Shown here in pieces: positions 13,001-27,267 of a stretch of DNA of 64,000 bases (position 1 is its first letter; the number at the start of each line of letters is the position of its first letter). The notes under the pieces were generated by a model. That model searched no databases. It saw only the letters and a list, made by a program, of their open reading frames with translations, and was not told where the DNA came from. Source of the DNA: Sitta carolinensis (lineage: Eukaryota > Chordata > Aves > Passeriformes > Sittidae). The translations under genes and the position numbers were made by a program. The DNA lies in contig CM063294.1 of NCBI GenBank assembly GCA_032173965.1, positions 6,556,452 to 6,620,451 of the forward strand. Direction: 5' to 3'.

Positions 13001-14761
13001 ATTCAAGATGAAATACAGTGGGCAGGAAGCCTTCAACATTTTTATAAAACATTTCCTCTTAATAATCATCTTGGACACAAATTTCCTACAAGGAATATTC
13101 CATTTAGCAGACAAACTGTAAGCTCCAGAGTGAGATTTTTATAGAGACAAAGTTCAGTTCCATTACTGAGAAAATGAGAACTTGGCCATGCAATCAAATC
13201 AAAATGTGCTGAGTGTAGCACTGGACCCCAGATTTAGTGAAAGGCTTTTAAAGAAAGTAAGTTAAAATATGTTTCAAGTAGTTTTCTTGTGTGTTAATAT
13301 AAGATATGCCCAGGAATATTTGCACATTTTGAATTAGATGATTCTATTTTATTTCTCAAGTGTGAGTGGGTTTTAATTTTAATTTGATTTGTTTGAATTT
13401 AAGCTGCTTATAACACTGCTGAGTCTTACAAGTGAGACTTAGGGTATGGTTACTTTCCACTCTGTGCTGTCAATGGACACTGCACAAGGCACAGATTTCG
13501 ACTGACCCCATTCCATCTGTACCATCAAAGGGTAAAGAATGAGGAATGCGTAAGCCAAATGAGAAATGACATAAACATAACATCTATTAACATTAACATC
13601 TGTTGTGTTCGTGTAAGGTGTTAAAGAGTGGATCTTTTGTGTCTTCATCTAAGATTAAAAGAAAAAAAAAAAAGCTTTAAAACTTGTGATGTTGAAAATA
13701 AACTTCACCACTCTGTATGACAGCTGAGAAAGAGTAAATGTGATCTGGCAGCGAGAGCAGCTCTGTTAGAGAGTTAATTATATACATGAATAGACACATC
13801 CTTACTCTAACAAAGAGGAGGAACCATATTTTATTTAAAAAAAATCATTATCTTAGATTTGTCTAGAATAAAATCCTAAAAATTCTTTACAGAAGTAATG
13901 CTCTGGGACATGAATGGCCACTAACTGCACAGTAGAGTTTTCATGTGACAGATATATTGCAAACTAGCCACGGTCCTGACCAAGCAGGATTTATGGCTGT
14001 GAAGGTCAGCAAATGTTGTAATAGTTTCTTTCTCATTTGGAGGTTATTTTGTTTAGCTAGACTCCTCTGACTTCCACGTGGATTATAAATGGTAGTGTAC
14101 AGATTTTCTCACAAATGTTAGTGCACATTATCTCTTAAGTTATTTGAGTGTTGTAAATAGGAGTAAAGAGATTACAAGATCAATATCGAAGATTCTAGAA
14201 TTTCCTTCTTCCTCAGTCCCAATACATATTAAGAAGTTACTCTTTTTACAGACAGCAGGAAGAGGAGGAGGCAAAATGTGCGTTGATTTGTTTGGGAGTG
14301 TTTTATAATATGTTTACACTTGACGGCCTTGTTGGCAGTCAGGTTTTTCCCAGGCAACCACAGCCCCTAGTTCAGTTGCCCTAAGCAGTTTAGTTAAAGA
14401 AAACCAACATCAAATAACTTATCTGACTGATCAAAATATGAATTTGCATATGCTTCTTAAAGGACCTGCAAGCAACTGTCTCTATAAGCAAGAACCCAGA
14501 TATTCTAACTCAGGGCATCACTGGTATCTGAGGATGGCAACTCATTTGCAAATTGTTAAATCATGAGATATTTTCCAACCCCATAAAATTAATCTGCCAT
14601 ATCCAGATATTATCTGCTAATCTTCACAGAGGCTTTGTTATGCACCCTCAGAAAGCAGCTAAGTGCAGGACACTCTGCTTTGCTTCTTTTGGAAAATTGC
14701 TTTGTCTGCTGAAACTTTGTCTGGCACCACTGCCCCTTATGGAGCAGAGAGTGTGGATTGC

Positions 14762-15002
14762 TGTACTGGCTTTGGCTGGGATGGAGTTATTTTGTCTGTG
14801 TTTTGGATTTGTGCTGAAAACAGTGTTGCTAGCACAGGGATATTTTAGGTACTGCTGAGCAGTATCAGGGCTTTCTCTCCTCTTCACCCATGGAGTTTTT
14901 TCACTTTTACACTTGCAGTGGTTCCCCCATCCCTCTGCAAGAGGGTAAAGGAGTGGCTGAGTGTTCCTTGCTTGCTGGCTGGGGTTAAACTGTAATGGAA
15001 CA
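14762..15002 (+). mobile_element. Internally deleted LTR remnant of the same ERV family
   Basis: The sequence starts TGTACTGGCTTTGGCTGGGA and includes the signature ttttggatttgtgctgaaaa and cacagggatattttaggtac. It ends with gcttgctggctggggttaaa, as the element at 45556-46142 does in weaker form. About 340 bp of the middle (most of U3/R) is missing, so it is a deleted solo LTR. The right edge is uncertain by several bases. The 148-residue minus-strand ORF across it is not a gene. Confidence 0.7.
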
Positions 15003-16569
15003 ATAATGCAGGGAGCTGTGCAGGTTTTCCTTGGAATCCTGAGAGCTTTTCCACGTCCTTCTGCTGACAGTGACCAGAGGAGCTGTGATGACATTCAGTC
15101 CAGCAACAGGCATGTCATGCTGCAGCTTTTGGCAGACAGCCCTGCTCGGACTTCCAGGGAGTCCCACTGTACTTAAATTAGACACCTGGAAATGGAATCC
15201 AAACTTCTCAGGTGTAACCTAGCAGGCTGGTAGGCACAGAACACAGTGACCTTCTTTTTCCATTTGGAACAGAGAAGAGGATGAATTTAAAGACGGACTT
15301 CTTTTGTGATTGTGAAAAATAATGAAGCTTAATATCAGGTCATACAGAAAAAGTGATGTCCTCCTGTAATTTCTCCAATATTTTTTACAGACAGGACAAG
15401 TAAGGGCAGTTATGGCACTGGGATGGCAACAGGGCTGCTTCCTATTATGCATCATTTAAAGGAAAACAAGCAAGGACTTCTGTACTTGTATTCGATATTG
15501 CTTTTATAAACACTGGAAATAGTTTCCTTTCATTTAGAAAAAGACTCCAGATATTCAGCTAGTTATAAAGATCAATATTTGGTTAAATAAATCATGTTGA
15601 ATAAACGGTGCAAAAGTAAAAATATGATACATCTTCACAAAAGATGCTGTCACACAGCAGATCAGAAACACCCTCACACTGCTCGTGCAAAGTAGGAATC
15701 AAGTCATCACCTGGAACCAGCAGGGCTGCTGCTGCCTGGTGAGACTTAGCTCATACCTGGCTCATTTTCTGGCTCTACTCTACTGCTAAAATGGTCAAAG
15801 ACAGCTTCAAGGACTAAACAGTAGACCAATATTTGTAAAAAGTATCTTGTAGAGGGAGGTTGTCTGTTATCTCAAAGATTGAGGGGATTTTAGTGTTTAG
15901 TCTTGTATTTTTATTCACAGGAAAACAGACTGTAGACTTCTTTGTCCGGCCTATGTGTAATGTGTGGGGAAATTTACAGAGAGTAATGAAAATTGGAATG
16001 GTTGGAGCTGCATGCCAGTTTTAAAAACATTAACATTATAACAGTGTTTTCATAAAAAATAAACATTGGATCCTGCCCAATATAGGGTAGATAACTCTTA
16101 ACTCACACAACTTTTTGTTGCTTACTTTCTTATTTTATGACAGATTGGTGCCACATAGGTTCAACAAAATGCAGTATTTAAGGCTTGTGATCCATAAACT
16201 AAAAAACAATTGTACGTTGAATTTTCCTCATCTGTTTTCCAAGCATAATATTTCTTTTTGTGACAGAACATTTGTTTGTCTGTTCCTTGTTAGCAGTATG
16301 AAAAATCTGCTTCTATTTACAATTGCTGTCTGAGTTGCTCTTCTGGTTATGGATCAGGAACTTTGATTAGTCATGTGATAAAAGCTGCAGCTCAGTAATG
16401 AAGTTGAGGAAAGAAGCAGAATGTTTTCCCAAATGATACAGAAAAAATACAGGGTTTTGAGCAATGGCGCTTATTGAGTTACATGGGCTAGATCATTGCA
16501 AGGCAGCTCAGAAGTAAACACATACAAAGAATATCCCAGGAGTCTTCATGTGAAGTGAATGCATAATAT

Positions 16570-16596
16570 TAAGTAGATTTGGACAAAATCTACTTA
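16570..16596. other. Perfect 11-bp hairpin
   Basis: TAAGTAGATTT (16570-16580) pairs with AAATCTACTTA (16586-16596) around the 5-nt loop ggaca; with a one-base bulge the stem extends into flanking AATAT/ATATT. There is no T tail or nearby gene to give it a role. Confidence 0.7.
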
Positions 16597-19500
16597 TATT
16601 TAAGAAGCACTAATCCATTATAAGTTTTCTATCCTGATTTTTACTAATAGGGGACAGTACAGGAAAACACCAGAGTATTATGGTTTGATTTGATCAAAAT
16701 GTCAGAAAAAGTTAAAGAAAAATCTTTTTCTATCTTAAATTTTTGCATTTCATATCATGTATCTCAAGGTTTGTGTTTTGGATCCTGCAGATGTTACTTA
16801 GGGCGATTTTTCCTGTAAGCCCTTAAACACCAGCCCGAATCTATTTAACTGTAAAACAGTTCCAGAGGATATGCATTTTATGGAGATAATAATATCTAGA
16901 CATGCCAGATACTTTAATGTTGTTATAAAATATTATTCAATAATTTTATGATCTTGTAAGGTTTATGCTAATTCTACCAGGACCCTCCTGTGTACAAAGG
17001 GAATTAGAAACTCAGCAACTTCATATCGGAGTAAATATTTGGGGAGTGAAGAAGTTGCCTGTGTTATTTTCATAATGGGTATCAGTAACAGTGGCAAAGC
17101 CCAGAATTTTCATATCATGGCACTGAAGATTATTCCCAAGCATACACAGAATATTTCTTCCTCATTTTCCAAACTTGAGCTGAGTCATAAACTATAAAGC
17201 ATAAGGCAAGTAGTCAAGTGAGGAGGATAAATAGGACACAGTGATGTGCACTAAGAGTCTGCGGGGCAGCTGGAGCTCAGGTAGAAGTAGGTTTCTGTGA
17301 AACCAAAAACCAAAACCCTAAACTGCACCCTGAAAAGGGTGCTGAGAGGGATTGGAATCTCTTACTGACATATGTAGATAGGAGAAATATGGAATGCTTC
17401 TATTTAGAAGTAATGCCACGCTGCTTCTGAAGCTAAGGTAGAAATCAGATCTGTGAGTATCCATGGGCAAGGAAACACACAAGTCAGTTGTTTTAGTGAG
17501 AAGCTTTTTCACTAGAGAAAAACCCAAAACCCAGAAGTTATGAACAACAGGATGAAGGGAATAAATCAGATTACATGTTATATTAATGCAACTCTATCTA
17601 GGAATAACTGCTGTTATTATCTCAATTAGGAAAGGGTAAAAATATGTTCTTAACTCGAATGGCTACACTAGCAGAGAAGTTAGTAACTTTGCAGGAAGTT
17701 CCTATTTTTAATTTATTCTCCGCTATTTTTTCTGCTTGGGCTTATTCCAGTGACAGTGTTGTATATTATAAATGCTTACTATTGTTTTATTACATTTCAT
17801 TAAGTTGTTTTATAGAAAAAACAGGTATTTTAATATAGACCCTCATGAAGTAATTTCCTGAAATTCTTCAAACCTTAACCCAGGTTAGGAATCTCCATTG
17901 TAGTGCAATATTTGGAGATGAAGAATGACTGGAAAACTTGTATTTTTCATTAAGCTGAAGGTAGCAGAGCAGGGGTGGGAAGGAATAACTGAGTAAGCCA
18001 CCCTAGCCCTGTCAGAAAGCCCAATAAATATTAAGCAACAAACTGTTGGATTTTAACCATTTCGTGTTCTTGATTAAGAACAACTGAAAACTTACCTTGA
18101 AAGAGAAACAAACCCAAAAATACTTTCTCATATTTGAAATTTTTACATGTTGTTTCTTATTTTCTGTTTTTTCTAATATTCAAGGTAAGAAACTTATTTA
18201 CTGTGTTCTTGTTAGATTAAAAGGCTAAGCCAAAAGTCCACAGAAATTCATTTGCAATTGAAATGTAATTTGCAGCAAAGAGAATGCTCTCACTTGAAGC
18301 AGTATTGGTTATTTATATGAATCATCTAATCAGATTTTTTTTTAAAATTACATTACATTATTTAGTTTATTAACATCTCATACGTATTTTGAACATGAAG
18401 CACTTGTGATAACTACTCCAAATGATATTCATGGATTCAGTATTGTCTGCTAAGGGATAGGACTGAACATTTCAATTGATAAAGGGAACCACAGGCAGCC
18501 TGAGCATGAAAAGAGGAAAAAGTAACTGACTACGTAGTTCAAAACATCTCTGCATCAATGGATGCAGATTCTGCATCACTGCAATCTTTAGGAGAAAAAA
18601 TAATAAAAAAATTGTGGCAATATGTAGCTAGGCATATCTGAACCTGCTTTGAGGCAGAAGAGATCCTTTAATTTAAAGGAATACCTTCTTCCCTAAATTT
18701 TTTTTAATTTTTATGACTCTAACATTGATTTCTTCTTTCTTGTCTTTGTTTTGGTCAGCCCAAATGAGAAGAAAGACACTGGAACATTTTCTACTTTGCT
18801 CTGCTTTATGTGTAATCTAATCAATGAAATGCTTTTTCTGTTTGTTAACACAGGCATATTTCTATTCAAGTTTAACAGAGGCTTGGTGTCTGTCAGTAGA
18901 AGTGCTCTAATATCAAACTAGAAGTTTACAAAAAGGGTTATAAAAATACGTGTTTGTTCAAACAATAAAGTTCTCAAATGCCTGCCATTGAGCAGGTTCT
19001 ATATTGAATGAAGCTGTAGATGGCTTGAAAAGAGACAAATAGCATTCCCCCGCACCCTCTTTCTATGGAATGGATAGTGGTATTTCTGAGACAATGGGAG
19101 AAAAGATGCTTAGGCTTTCTTACTGCTCTGTGTGCTGCCAGCGAGTGCCCTTGAGTGCAGCTGGCTCTGCCCACCCCTGGCAGCTGCCCCTGGGCACGAG
19201 GGGGATGGCAGAGCATGGCAGAAAGCTTCCCCTTACAGCAGTGAAGGGTAACAGCTTGGGAAAATGCCTTTCTGAGGAGTTGTCTGGACTGAAAACCAGC
19301 CAGGCACATCAAAGGCCCTAAATCCCTGACAAGGGGCTTGAAAAATAGGTCTGGGCACCCAGAGGAGCAAGAATCTGGCAAACATGGAAGGGAATTAAAG
19401 TCCCTTAGACTGTCCCATAGGGTAAGGGCCAAAAACTTGCTTTAGAATGGATACCTGTTTCTAGAATTCTGCTATCACTTTACTGAATGTTTCACTTAGA

Positions 19501-20629
19501 GGGGTTTCAGTCAAGCATTCAGATATTTTCTGTCAACCATTCCTCCTACACAGCTGCCACTTCATTTATTTCTGGTCTGAATGACTCTCCTAAAAATATT
19601 TTTTGAGGATTAGATTGGGTTGTATACCTTCAAGAGAATGAAATCTTTTCATGTGTCAAGAAGAGTAATAAAGGATAAAGGGCTCGATTTGGAGGAGTGG
19701 AGTATTTTTTTTTTTCTTATCTGTTTTCTTAGTAGACTTAAAAACCAGAACAGATATAAGAGGGCAAGGAAACAAGTAGCGAGAGGTCTGGAGCAGTGAG
19801 CTGTAGTTTTTGACAAGGTAGCTCTAGTAAAATAATCAGAGGTTTTGTTGAGTTCAGTTTAGTATAATTCTTTGAGTAATGTCACAGCATTTTTGTCTCT
19901 GAAAGCAGAAGTAAGAAAATGGAATTGAATTGACAATACTCCAGCTAGAGCAGTACAATGAGGAAGACATCTAAATATACCTCCCTCCTCAAAGTCAAGC
20001 TTTAGGAACTGCATACTCCACACGACCTGGTTTTAAATCTGTTTCATTTGCTTGTGCTAGTTCTGGAGAATTTGAAAAACAAGTTAGAAAATTGATTTGC
20101 TATGTTTCTGCAGTTGTTCTGACTGGAGAGAAGCATACAGGAAAACTCTTTGTTAGTCCAGTGTATTTTTTTTCAGCTTCCATTTAGATCTACAAACCCC
20201 TTTGTGTCAGCAGTGTGTAGTGTTTTGTTTGTGCTGATGTTTAAGGGCATTGTACTTAAAATTTATTTTGTGTAGGCAACATAATTTGAATCCAATCTTC
20301 TGGCATTGAAGACTCTTTTCATTAAATATCTTCATTAGTTCCTTTCTCCCCCCCCCAATCACACCCAATTCTTTTAATACAATTGTTTCTCAGTTATATC
20401 CATTACATTTTAAAATTATTTTAAGCAACTCTCCAGAGATCTTTTGGGCTTATTCAGCACTGTTTATGAGTAAAAATTACTCCAGCAGGTCCCTTTCTTC
20501 TGTCCTGCTTCAGTAATAATATATAATATCTAACTGGTACTGGGCACTTGGCCCAAAACTGGTGTTGGTCTCTGCTGATGACCTAAATTTCAAATCTGAA
20601 GGCAATAGAAAGTGTGGTGCCCAGAAGCT

Positions 20630-20651
20630 GGGGGGGGCGGGGGGGGGCGGG
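20630..20651 (+). other. G-quadruplex-type G run
   Basis: Two long G runs (eight and nine G) and a GGG, each separated by a single C. This satisfies the four-tract quadruplex pattern on the plus strand. It lies in intergenic DNA with no adjacent gene. Confidence 0.8.
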
Positions 20652-21268
20652 AAAAGCAGACAAAATGAGGTGATGTGAACATTGCTGTCTGTGTCTTTCA
20701 GTTGCGAAACTAATTTCAGTTTTGCCTCTGAAGAGCACTGCAGTGGCTGATGTGGCTCTGGTCTCTTGGCATGGGAGATGCAGGCAGGAGCAGCAGAGCT
20801 GTCAGTGCTCTGCTGCCTTTTCTGGGTCACTGACAGCCCAGGAATTTGGGAGCTCCAGTCCCTCTCTGATGGATTCACACACAGCTAATTACAAAGGGCC
20901 ATTTTCCTGGGTTGTAGCCAGAGTGTAAAGCTTTCTGAAAACCACTTTGCTGCAAGTGTCTGAACTTGCTGCTCCCCAAAGGTGAGAACTGTGGAGTTTG
21001 CTGTTCATGCACAGAGCAGGGGATGGAATTGGCAGTGCCAGTTTCTGTAGGAGCAGCTCACATGAACCCTGGTGTGGAAGATCAGTCATTTGGAGTGAAA
21101 CGTTAATTAAATGTCCTACGCTTTGGAGTCCTACTTTTTCTAATGATGGTGCTGATTTAGTCTCACTGCAAATTGAAATAAAGCTGCTGCCTGCAGCAGC
21201 ACTTAGCAAGTATCTCCCTGCATTATCTTTCAGGCATTCAGGAGTCAGGCTCTGTGATTCAGCTAGAC

Positions 21269-21290
21269 TTTTTTTTTTTTTTTTTTTTTT
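21269..21290 (+). repeat. Poly-T run (22 T)
   Basis: Uninterrupted homopolymer. No recognisable retrocopy body on either side. Confidence 0.9.
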
Positions 21291-24200
21291 CAATTTTCCA
21301 GTGAAAAGACTTTGAGTTTGAAATATTCCCACTCTGTGAGGAAACTTTGGTCAGGCAGAGGTGATACTATAGAGGCATCATGTGTCAGCAAAACACTGTC
21401 TGTAGTATGAATCAAGGAGAGTACATGGTTAAAGCCCTTTTAAATATAATTTTTGACTTGAAAGTGGAGCAGGAAATAATAATAAATTAATATTCAATTG
21501 TATTTAATTTCATAATATGACACCATTTTGGAGAAGACCAGGCTGGCTATTCCCAGACCACCAGGTGTTTCATCACCACCTGGAAAGTCTCTGCAGTGGG
21601 AACGAGCAATTTGCAGGGAGAGCCAGAAAGCAGATTTTCCCAGGATAAACTTTTTGCCAGTGATGAGTGTTATCACTGAATAACCTTATGATCATAATGT
21701 AAATCAATGCTGCTGCTATTAAGCTATGAATTAAGAATTCTCAGTAGATCCATGTCTTGAACTTCTCCACTCCAAATCAGACCCTGATATTTCATTTTTT
21801 TTTTTTTACCAATTAATTAATAATCAGGAGACTCTAGGAGCAGAATGGATTACAGAAAACTCACGAATGAGATCAGATGATTTTCCTAAATTAATTCACG
21901 AATAAATTTGAGATTTTTTTTTCAAAAGAAAGAAAAAAATGTCCTATTTATCTGTCTTAAGGAAATTAAAAATAAAGAGAAAACAGAAAAAACAGCAATA
22001 GCTTTAAAATGAAGCATTACAATTTTTTCTTAAGAGCAAAAGTGAAATGTACTTTTAAATTTGGGTTTTTTAGTAGTGTTGTAATGGTTCAGGACAGAGA
22101 AAATTATGTATATGAAATATTTAATAGTCACTTACTGGGGGTCTAAAGTTACACATCACATAAAAGAACCTACTCTAAATAGTTCATAGGCAGAGGCAAT
22201 ACTTATGTACATGTTATATTTGACTATCAAGATCATTTTCACAATTTCAGCTGGAATAATCATTAAAAAAATCATCTTTGAGATTTGGAAAAATTATTTA
22301 ATTACCAAAGTTGGTAAAATATTACCTCTTGGCTTTTAGAACATGGTTTATTTGTTGTTTTCATTCTTTAAAAATTTCATGTTAAAAATGAGGAGTTTTT
22401 TTGCGTCTCAGCTGTTTTAGAGTCCCCACAGCTTTACACCTCTTGTTCTTAAATTTCTGAACAGCTGTCATGGTAGGTGGACTAGGAAAGAATTACAGTT
22501 TGGGGATTGGTAATGAAGTTCTACAACCGAATAGGTGTATTTCTGTATTTCCCCAGTCTAGACGGCTTTTAGTATTTCAGAAGTTTGTAACAAAATTAAC
22601 TTGTACAGAGGGTGGAGAGAACTGGAGCACATCAGCTGCCACCTCTTCTCTGGCACAGCTCCTGCTGTCCTGAAAGAGGCACAAAGAGCAGGGAACAATG
22701 GGCATATTGGTGTGCATTTCCCCTTTCAGAAAAAGGAAAGTTGGTGCTTCATGAGTGCAGCTGACATTTAGAGGACTAAATTAATTTCTAAATATTTTGT
22801 CTTTTAACTAGAATACTAGCTGTCTCTACTGTATTTACCCCTCATGTGCTCCCTTTGCATAATTTTCATTGGAAATGTGATTTGTTTTGTGTAAATGCAT
22901 TTATAATGCAGATTTTTATGTAGTGCCAAGATCTGTATAATCAAAACCTGGCTTTAACAACTAGAAATAGTTTACAAAGGTCAAATCCATCAGGAACAGA
23001 ATAAATGTAATCTGAGTTTGGTGATCAGGGCACAAAGACCGAACACTTGAATAAACTAATACACATTTTGAGAGTTCTCTATAGGCTGAAATGTACAACT
23101 TGCAATGAATTGATCAAATATAGATAGTTTTGAGAGAGAAAAAGGGTAAATCAAATCAATTGTCACCATAATGTTTATTTATAACATCAGTGTGGAGTTT
23201 ATTTTATTAATAAGAGGTATATTTAAGGAAAGACATTTAATTTTTTTTCAATTTTGATTTTTGACTGTTGTTCCACCAAGATTATAGAAGCTAGGGAAAA
23301 AAAAGCTGTCATGATTTTAGGAAATTAACTTATTTAAGAGTTCAAAGCAATCTACTGATGTGCAATGCATGCAAATTTCTAGGCTAATCAAGAAATTTAG
23401 AGAAGTTAAATAGGGACCAGAATGTTTGCTGATGCCAAAATAAGCAATATGGATATTTTAATGTGAGTTTACTGCTAGAACATTTCTTGTTGGTCCTGGA
23501 TTTTTAAAATTAACAAAATATTTAATAATAATATATGCAATTATTTTATTGATTTATATTTACAGTGGCAACTGATGCCAGTTAGTTGCAAGAGACTCAA
23601 AAAGAAAATAGAGCCATGGGATGCAGCAGACTCAAAGCATTCAGTTTTACCACCTCTCATCAACCTGGAGTTTTGTTTTAAAATGAAAAAACAACCTACA
23701 AGGCCCACAGCTTGGGAACCAATCAGTTAAATTCACTATAGACAAAAAATTTTGGTTTGTAAAAGCTCACCACCTTTTGTATTGTGTGGCCACAGCACAC
23801 AAGTGCCAATATTCTGCTGCATCTTCCAAGCTTCAAAGTGATTTTGAGAAGGAAACAGGTCAGGGGTTTTGGCTGGCATACATATGATATAACCTGCTCT
23901 GCTTTCCACTGCTGGTGAGGCACAGCTCTGGTCCTGTTCTGACCTGGGGGACACGCTGGGCTGCAGGGCAGGTTTGGTGCTGGGGCAGGTGGGGACATTT
24001 GGGTTTTTATGCAGACAGACAGTTGAGGTCTAAGAGAGAGGGGAGATGCTCGGAGTTTGAGCGCATCAATTGGGGTGCAAGGCTCTGCCTCACATTGCCA
24101 TTAAGTTACTCCCTCTCCAGATTTGCACATTCAGACATAAAGTCCTAGTGCACTTTAGCCACAAAAAAAAAAAAAATCCTCTTCTTCCCTCCCACAAAAT

Positions 24201-24958
24201 TTGTTAGAGTTTTGTATGACTTTGAGAAAAGGCAAATGAACTTGCCTAGTATATATAATTGTGAATAATTTTAGGGCATGCACTGTGTCGTTCTTTATTC
24301 TATGAGTAGTCCCAGGGAAAATTACAAGGGCTGCAGAATTTGTTAAAAACAACTCATTTATTCAGGAGCATTTGCAGAAAATATTTGCTGATCCGCTGTG
24401 AAGGATAGTGAGATTTTTCACATATTTTTAATTAAACTGAAAACTTCTATGTTTGCATAATAGACTGCTTTGCTTGCTTGATTGCATACTGGTTTTGCTC
24501 TTTTTAATTATTTCTATTTCTAATGCAAGAATGCTTTCCACCTTCTCTTTGCTCTAAGCAGTTTGTTGTTGTTCACAGTTGTGTTTTCACTGACAGCTTG
24601 CTTTGCTGTGTTTTCAGTGCATAAAGAGCAAAACATACATTTCAGTCTCAATGACTTTCATTTTAGATTAGGAGAACTGAAATACAAAGTGAGAACAAAT
24701 ATAAAATCTTCATGAGAGAAAAAGCAAAGAATCTCTAAGATCTGCAGTTTAAAAAACTCTGTAAACCTTTCATCTTTAATCCTCTTATAATGCTGTCACT
24801 GGCTGACAGGCAGGTGGGGAGATTTTCCATTTTATGGCATAGAAAGTACAGATTTGTGATTAAGGCATAGATTGGGTCTCAAAGGATTCTAGTTCAGTTT
24901 ACATCTTTTGATATAAACTTTGTATGGGTGTCAGTTTAGACTTCACATTGCCTGCATC

Positions 24959-24978
24959 TTTTTTTTTTTTTTTTTTTT
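24959..24978 (+). repeat. Poly-T run (20 T)
   Basis: Uninterrupted homopolymer in intergenic DNA; no associated element recognised. Confidence 0.9.
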
Positions 24979-27267
24979 CTTATTCTCTATAAAGATAGCA
25001 GTCCTCTGTCTATTTAGGTGTCATGGCACCCTAAATGTTGTCTTTTTCAGTGAAGCTCTGAACTTTGCTGTGATGTGAAATTCAGGCCTCCAGTTCAGGG
25101 CTGCAGTTGTGCCTGTGCCTGACCCCTGTGGGAAGTCAGACTAACAGAGTGTGCAGTGTGTCTGTACGCCCACCTGATGCTGAAGAAAGAACACATATCA
25201 GAAAAATTCAATGTACCAAACAATGTGTCTATTAGCAATATGAAATTAGCATAGTACAAACGTTCAGCAAATTTCCATGTTGGGGGTATGTTTATATTTC
25301 AGTGTATTGCTAACTCTGCATTACGAGCAAAAATGAATATTCATCCTTTTGGTGCTGCACAGACAGCAGAGGGTATTTCAAGGGCGACTGGAGCAGAGTT
25401 GGAAATGTGTATCAACATTTTTAAATGCTCTTATTGGGAGCTATTACTATTTTTACTCGTGTTGTCTGACATAAAGACAATATATTTTCGTGTTCAAATT
25501 TAGTTGTTGTGGGTTTATATCTCATATATTATACTGTTCATCTCATCATGAAATCAGGTCCCTTTTCACCTGAGAATAACATGCCTTGTCTTATTTTAAC
25601 TAAGTTTTGTGCTCTGGGAAGGTGCTTGACCCCTCATGACATATTCAATCTTTTAGGCTTATGGTATTAGTCAAGCCAAGATTTCTGCACCTATAAAAGA
25701 TATGAGCTTGTGATGGTTTGGCAAGCAAAACATTTTTTTCCAGTTAGTGAAAATAGAAAGTTGTTTTTTTAATAGCACATTAAGAAACCAAAAATGGCTC
25801 CTTGAGAGCCATCTGACATTCTTTGTTTACAATTTTAATATTTACAAGATGGGCAGATTGTATTTCTAGGTGTTTTTCTCACTTTTTTCCAGAGTCTGTA
25901 AAATAGGTCAGGGAAGAAAAGAATCAACTGAAAGAATGGAAAAAGTGAGAAGAGGCTTGAACAAATGGCCCTTGCATTTACCACTTCTCCTGATAGCAGT
26001 ATCATCAGAAAAGTTCTTGGTAGGAATAATTGCTTGGCAGTGTGAGGCAATTTATCCTGGTTTGCTTGCAGGTCATGGAGATTATAGAGCACTATAGGTG
26101 GAAAGTTCTGTGCAGGTGTCCAGGATTGCTGCAGTCCCTGCCTCCCTGGGACTTGTGTCACTTTGTCCTAGACAATGCAGAAACCATTCAGTGGATTTAC
26201 ATTCATTTCTCCCTTTTATTCTTCTTCAAAGACAGCTTTCAGAAATGCATTTTCTGTTCCTTATTGCCTTCAAATCTGTATTTCAGTCTTTAATGGATTA
26301 AACTCAAGGGATGGGTGCATAGTCCACATCCTTGGTTTCTATGGTAGCAAATGGAATTTCTTCCAAGATTGCCTGCATGAGTTAATAAGAAGTACAATTG
26401 TAGGGTGATCACCTAGAGGAGAATTCTGGTTTCAGCAAACTGGAGAATCTTAATTTTTTGTGACATTATTAGTCAATGAATAGGGAAGCAGTATGGGGAC
26501 AGAGAGACTAAATTCTGGCGTTTTCACTGCCCATGAGTGTCCTGTTCTGACATGAAATCATATTTGCCTGCTGCTGGTAAGGAACGAAGGTGATTAATTT
26601 CATAAGGTTAATAAATAAGCTGAAAGAGCCTGAATGTTTGCCATAGGTTGCTATAGGCTTTTTTAACCTCAGGTAAAGGGACATTTTAGATTCAAAATAG
26701 AAGGGATAATGCAGTATATTTGTATTTCATCCCCTAACCTGCAAAAACACCCAAATCAAAAATCCCTTGAGACAAATGTGTCTGCTTCTGTCTGTAGGTG
26801 ACATCTGTAGTGCTTCCCTCCTTAATGGGGGTGGGTAGTTTGTTAGACAGATTGAAAATGCAAAGCAACTGCTCTCCAGGCAGAATGATATTTCACAAAG
26901 AAAATTTGTGTAATGTTTCTCAATATCATAAAATGGTCCACTTTCTTGTTTTCAATATTTACTGTAAAATATGTAGTATAGTTGAACTATATGAAGATGG
27001 TATCCCCAGCTGGTACTTTAAACATTGAGTGGTAGAGCAAATGAATGAAAGGTATGAGTGATACACAGTAATGAATGTTATTGACTCTTTACACACCTTA
27101 ATATTTAGCTTTATATAAAAAAGTGTTAGAGGGATGATATAACACTGAAGTGATAACCTTTTAAAACTCTGTGTGAACCTGTCCAACAATCTGAGGAAAA
27201 CATGCTCATTAACTTGTGAAGAACCTTGTACCTGTCTCCTCCACTGTTCTTTTTCATGCTAATCTCT

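Larger units (their letters stand above)
8151..14761. other. Intergenic: no gene recognised; GC-rich patch at about 9400-9700
   Basis: Holds the duplication at 8568-8623, a moderately GC-rich, CpG-poor patch at about 9400-9700 (gctgctgcctcgggagcagc and similar) that produces overlapping ORFs of 83-158 residues on both strands, and the G/T tract at 12878-13000. The ORFs overlap in several frames and look like by-products of composition. Confidence 0.65.

Noticed and set aside
14648..15094. 148-residue minus-strand ORF
   Set aside because: It runs through the LTR remnant at 14762-15002, antisense to it, and so is explained by repeat sequence.
18974..19432. 152-residue minus-strand ORF
   Set aside because: No recognisable similarity, and it overlaps another ORF on the opposite strand in a GC-richer patch.
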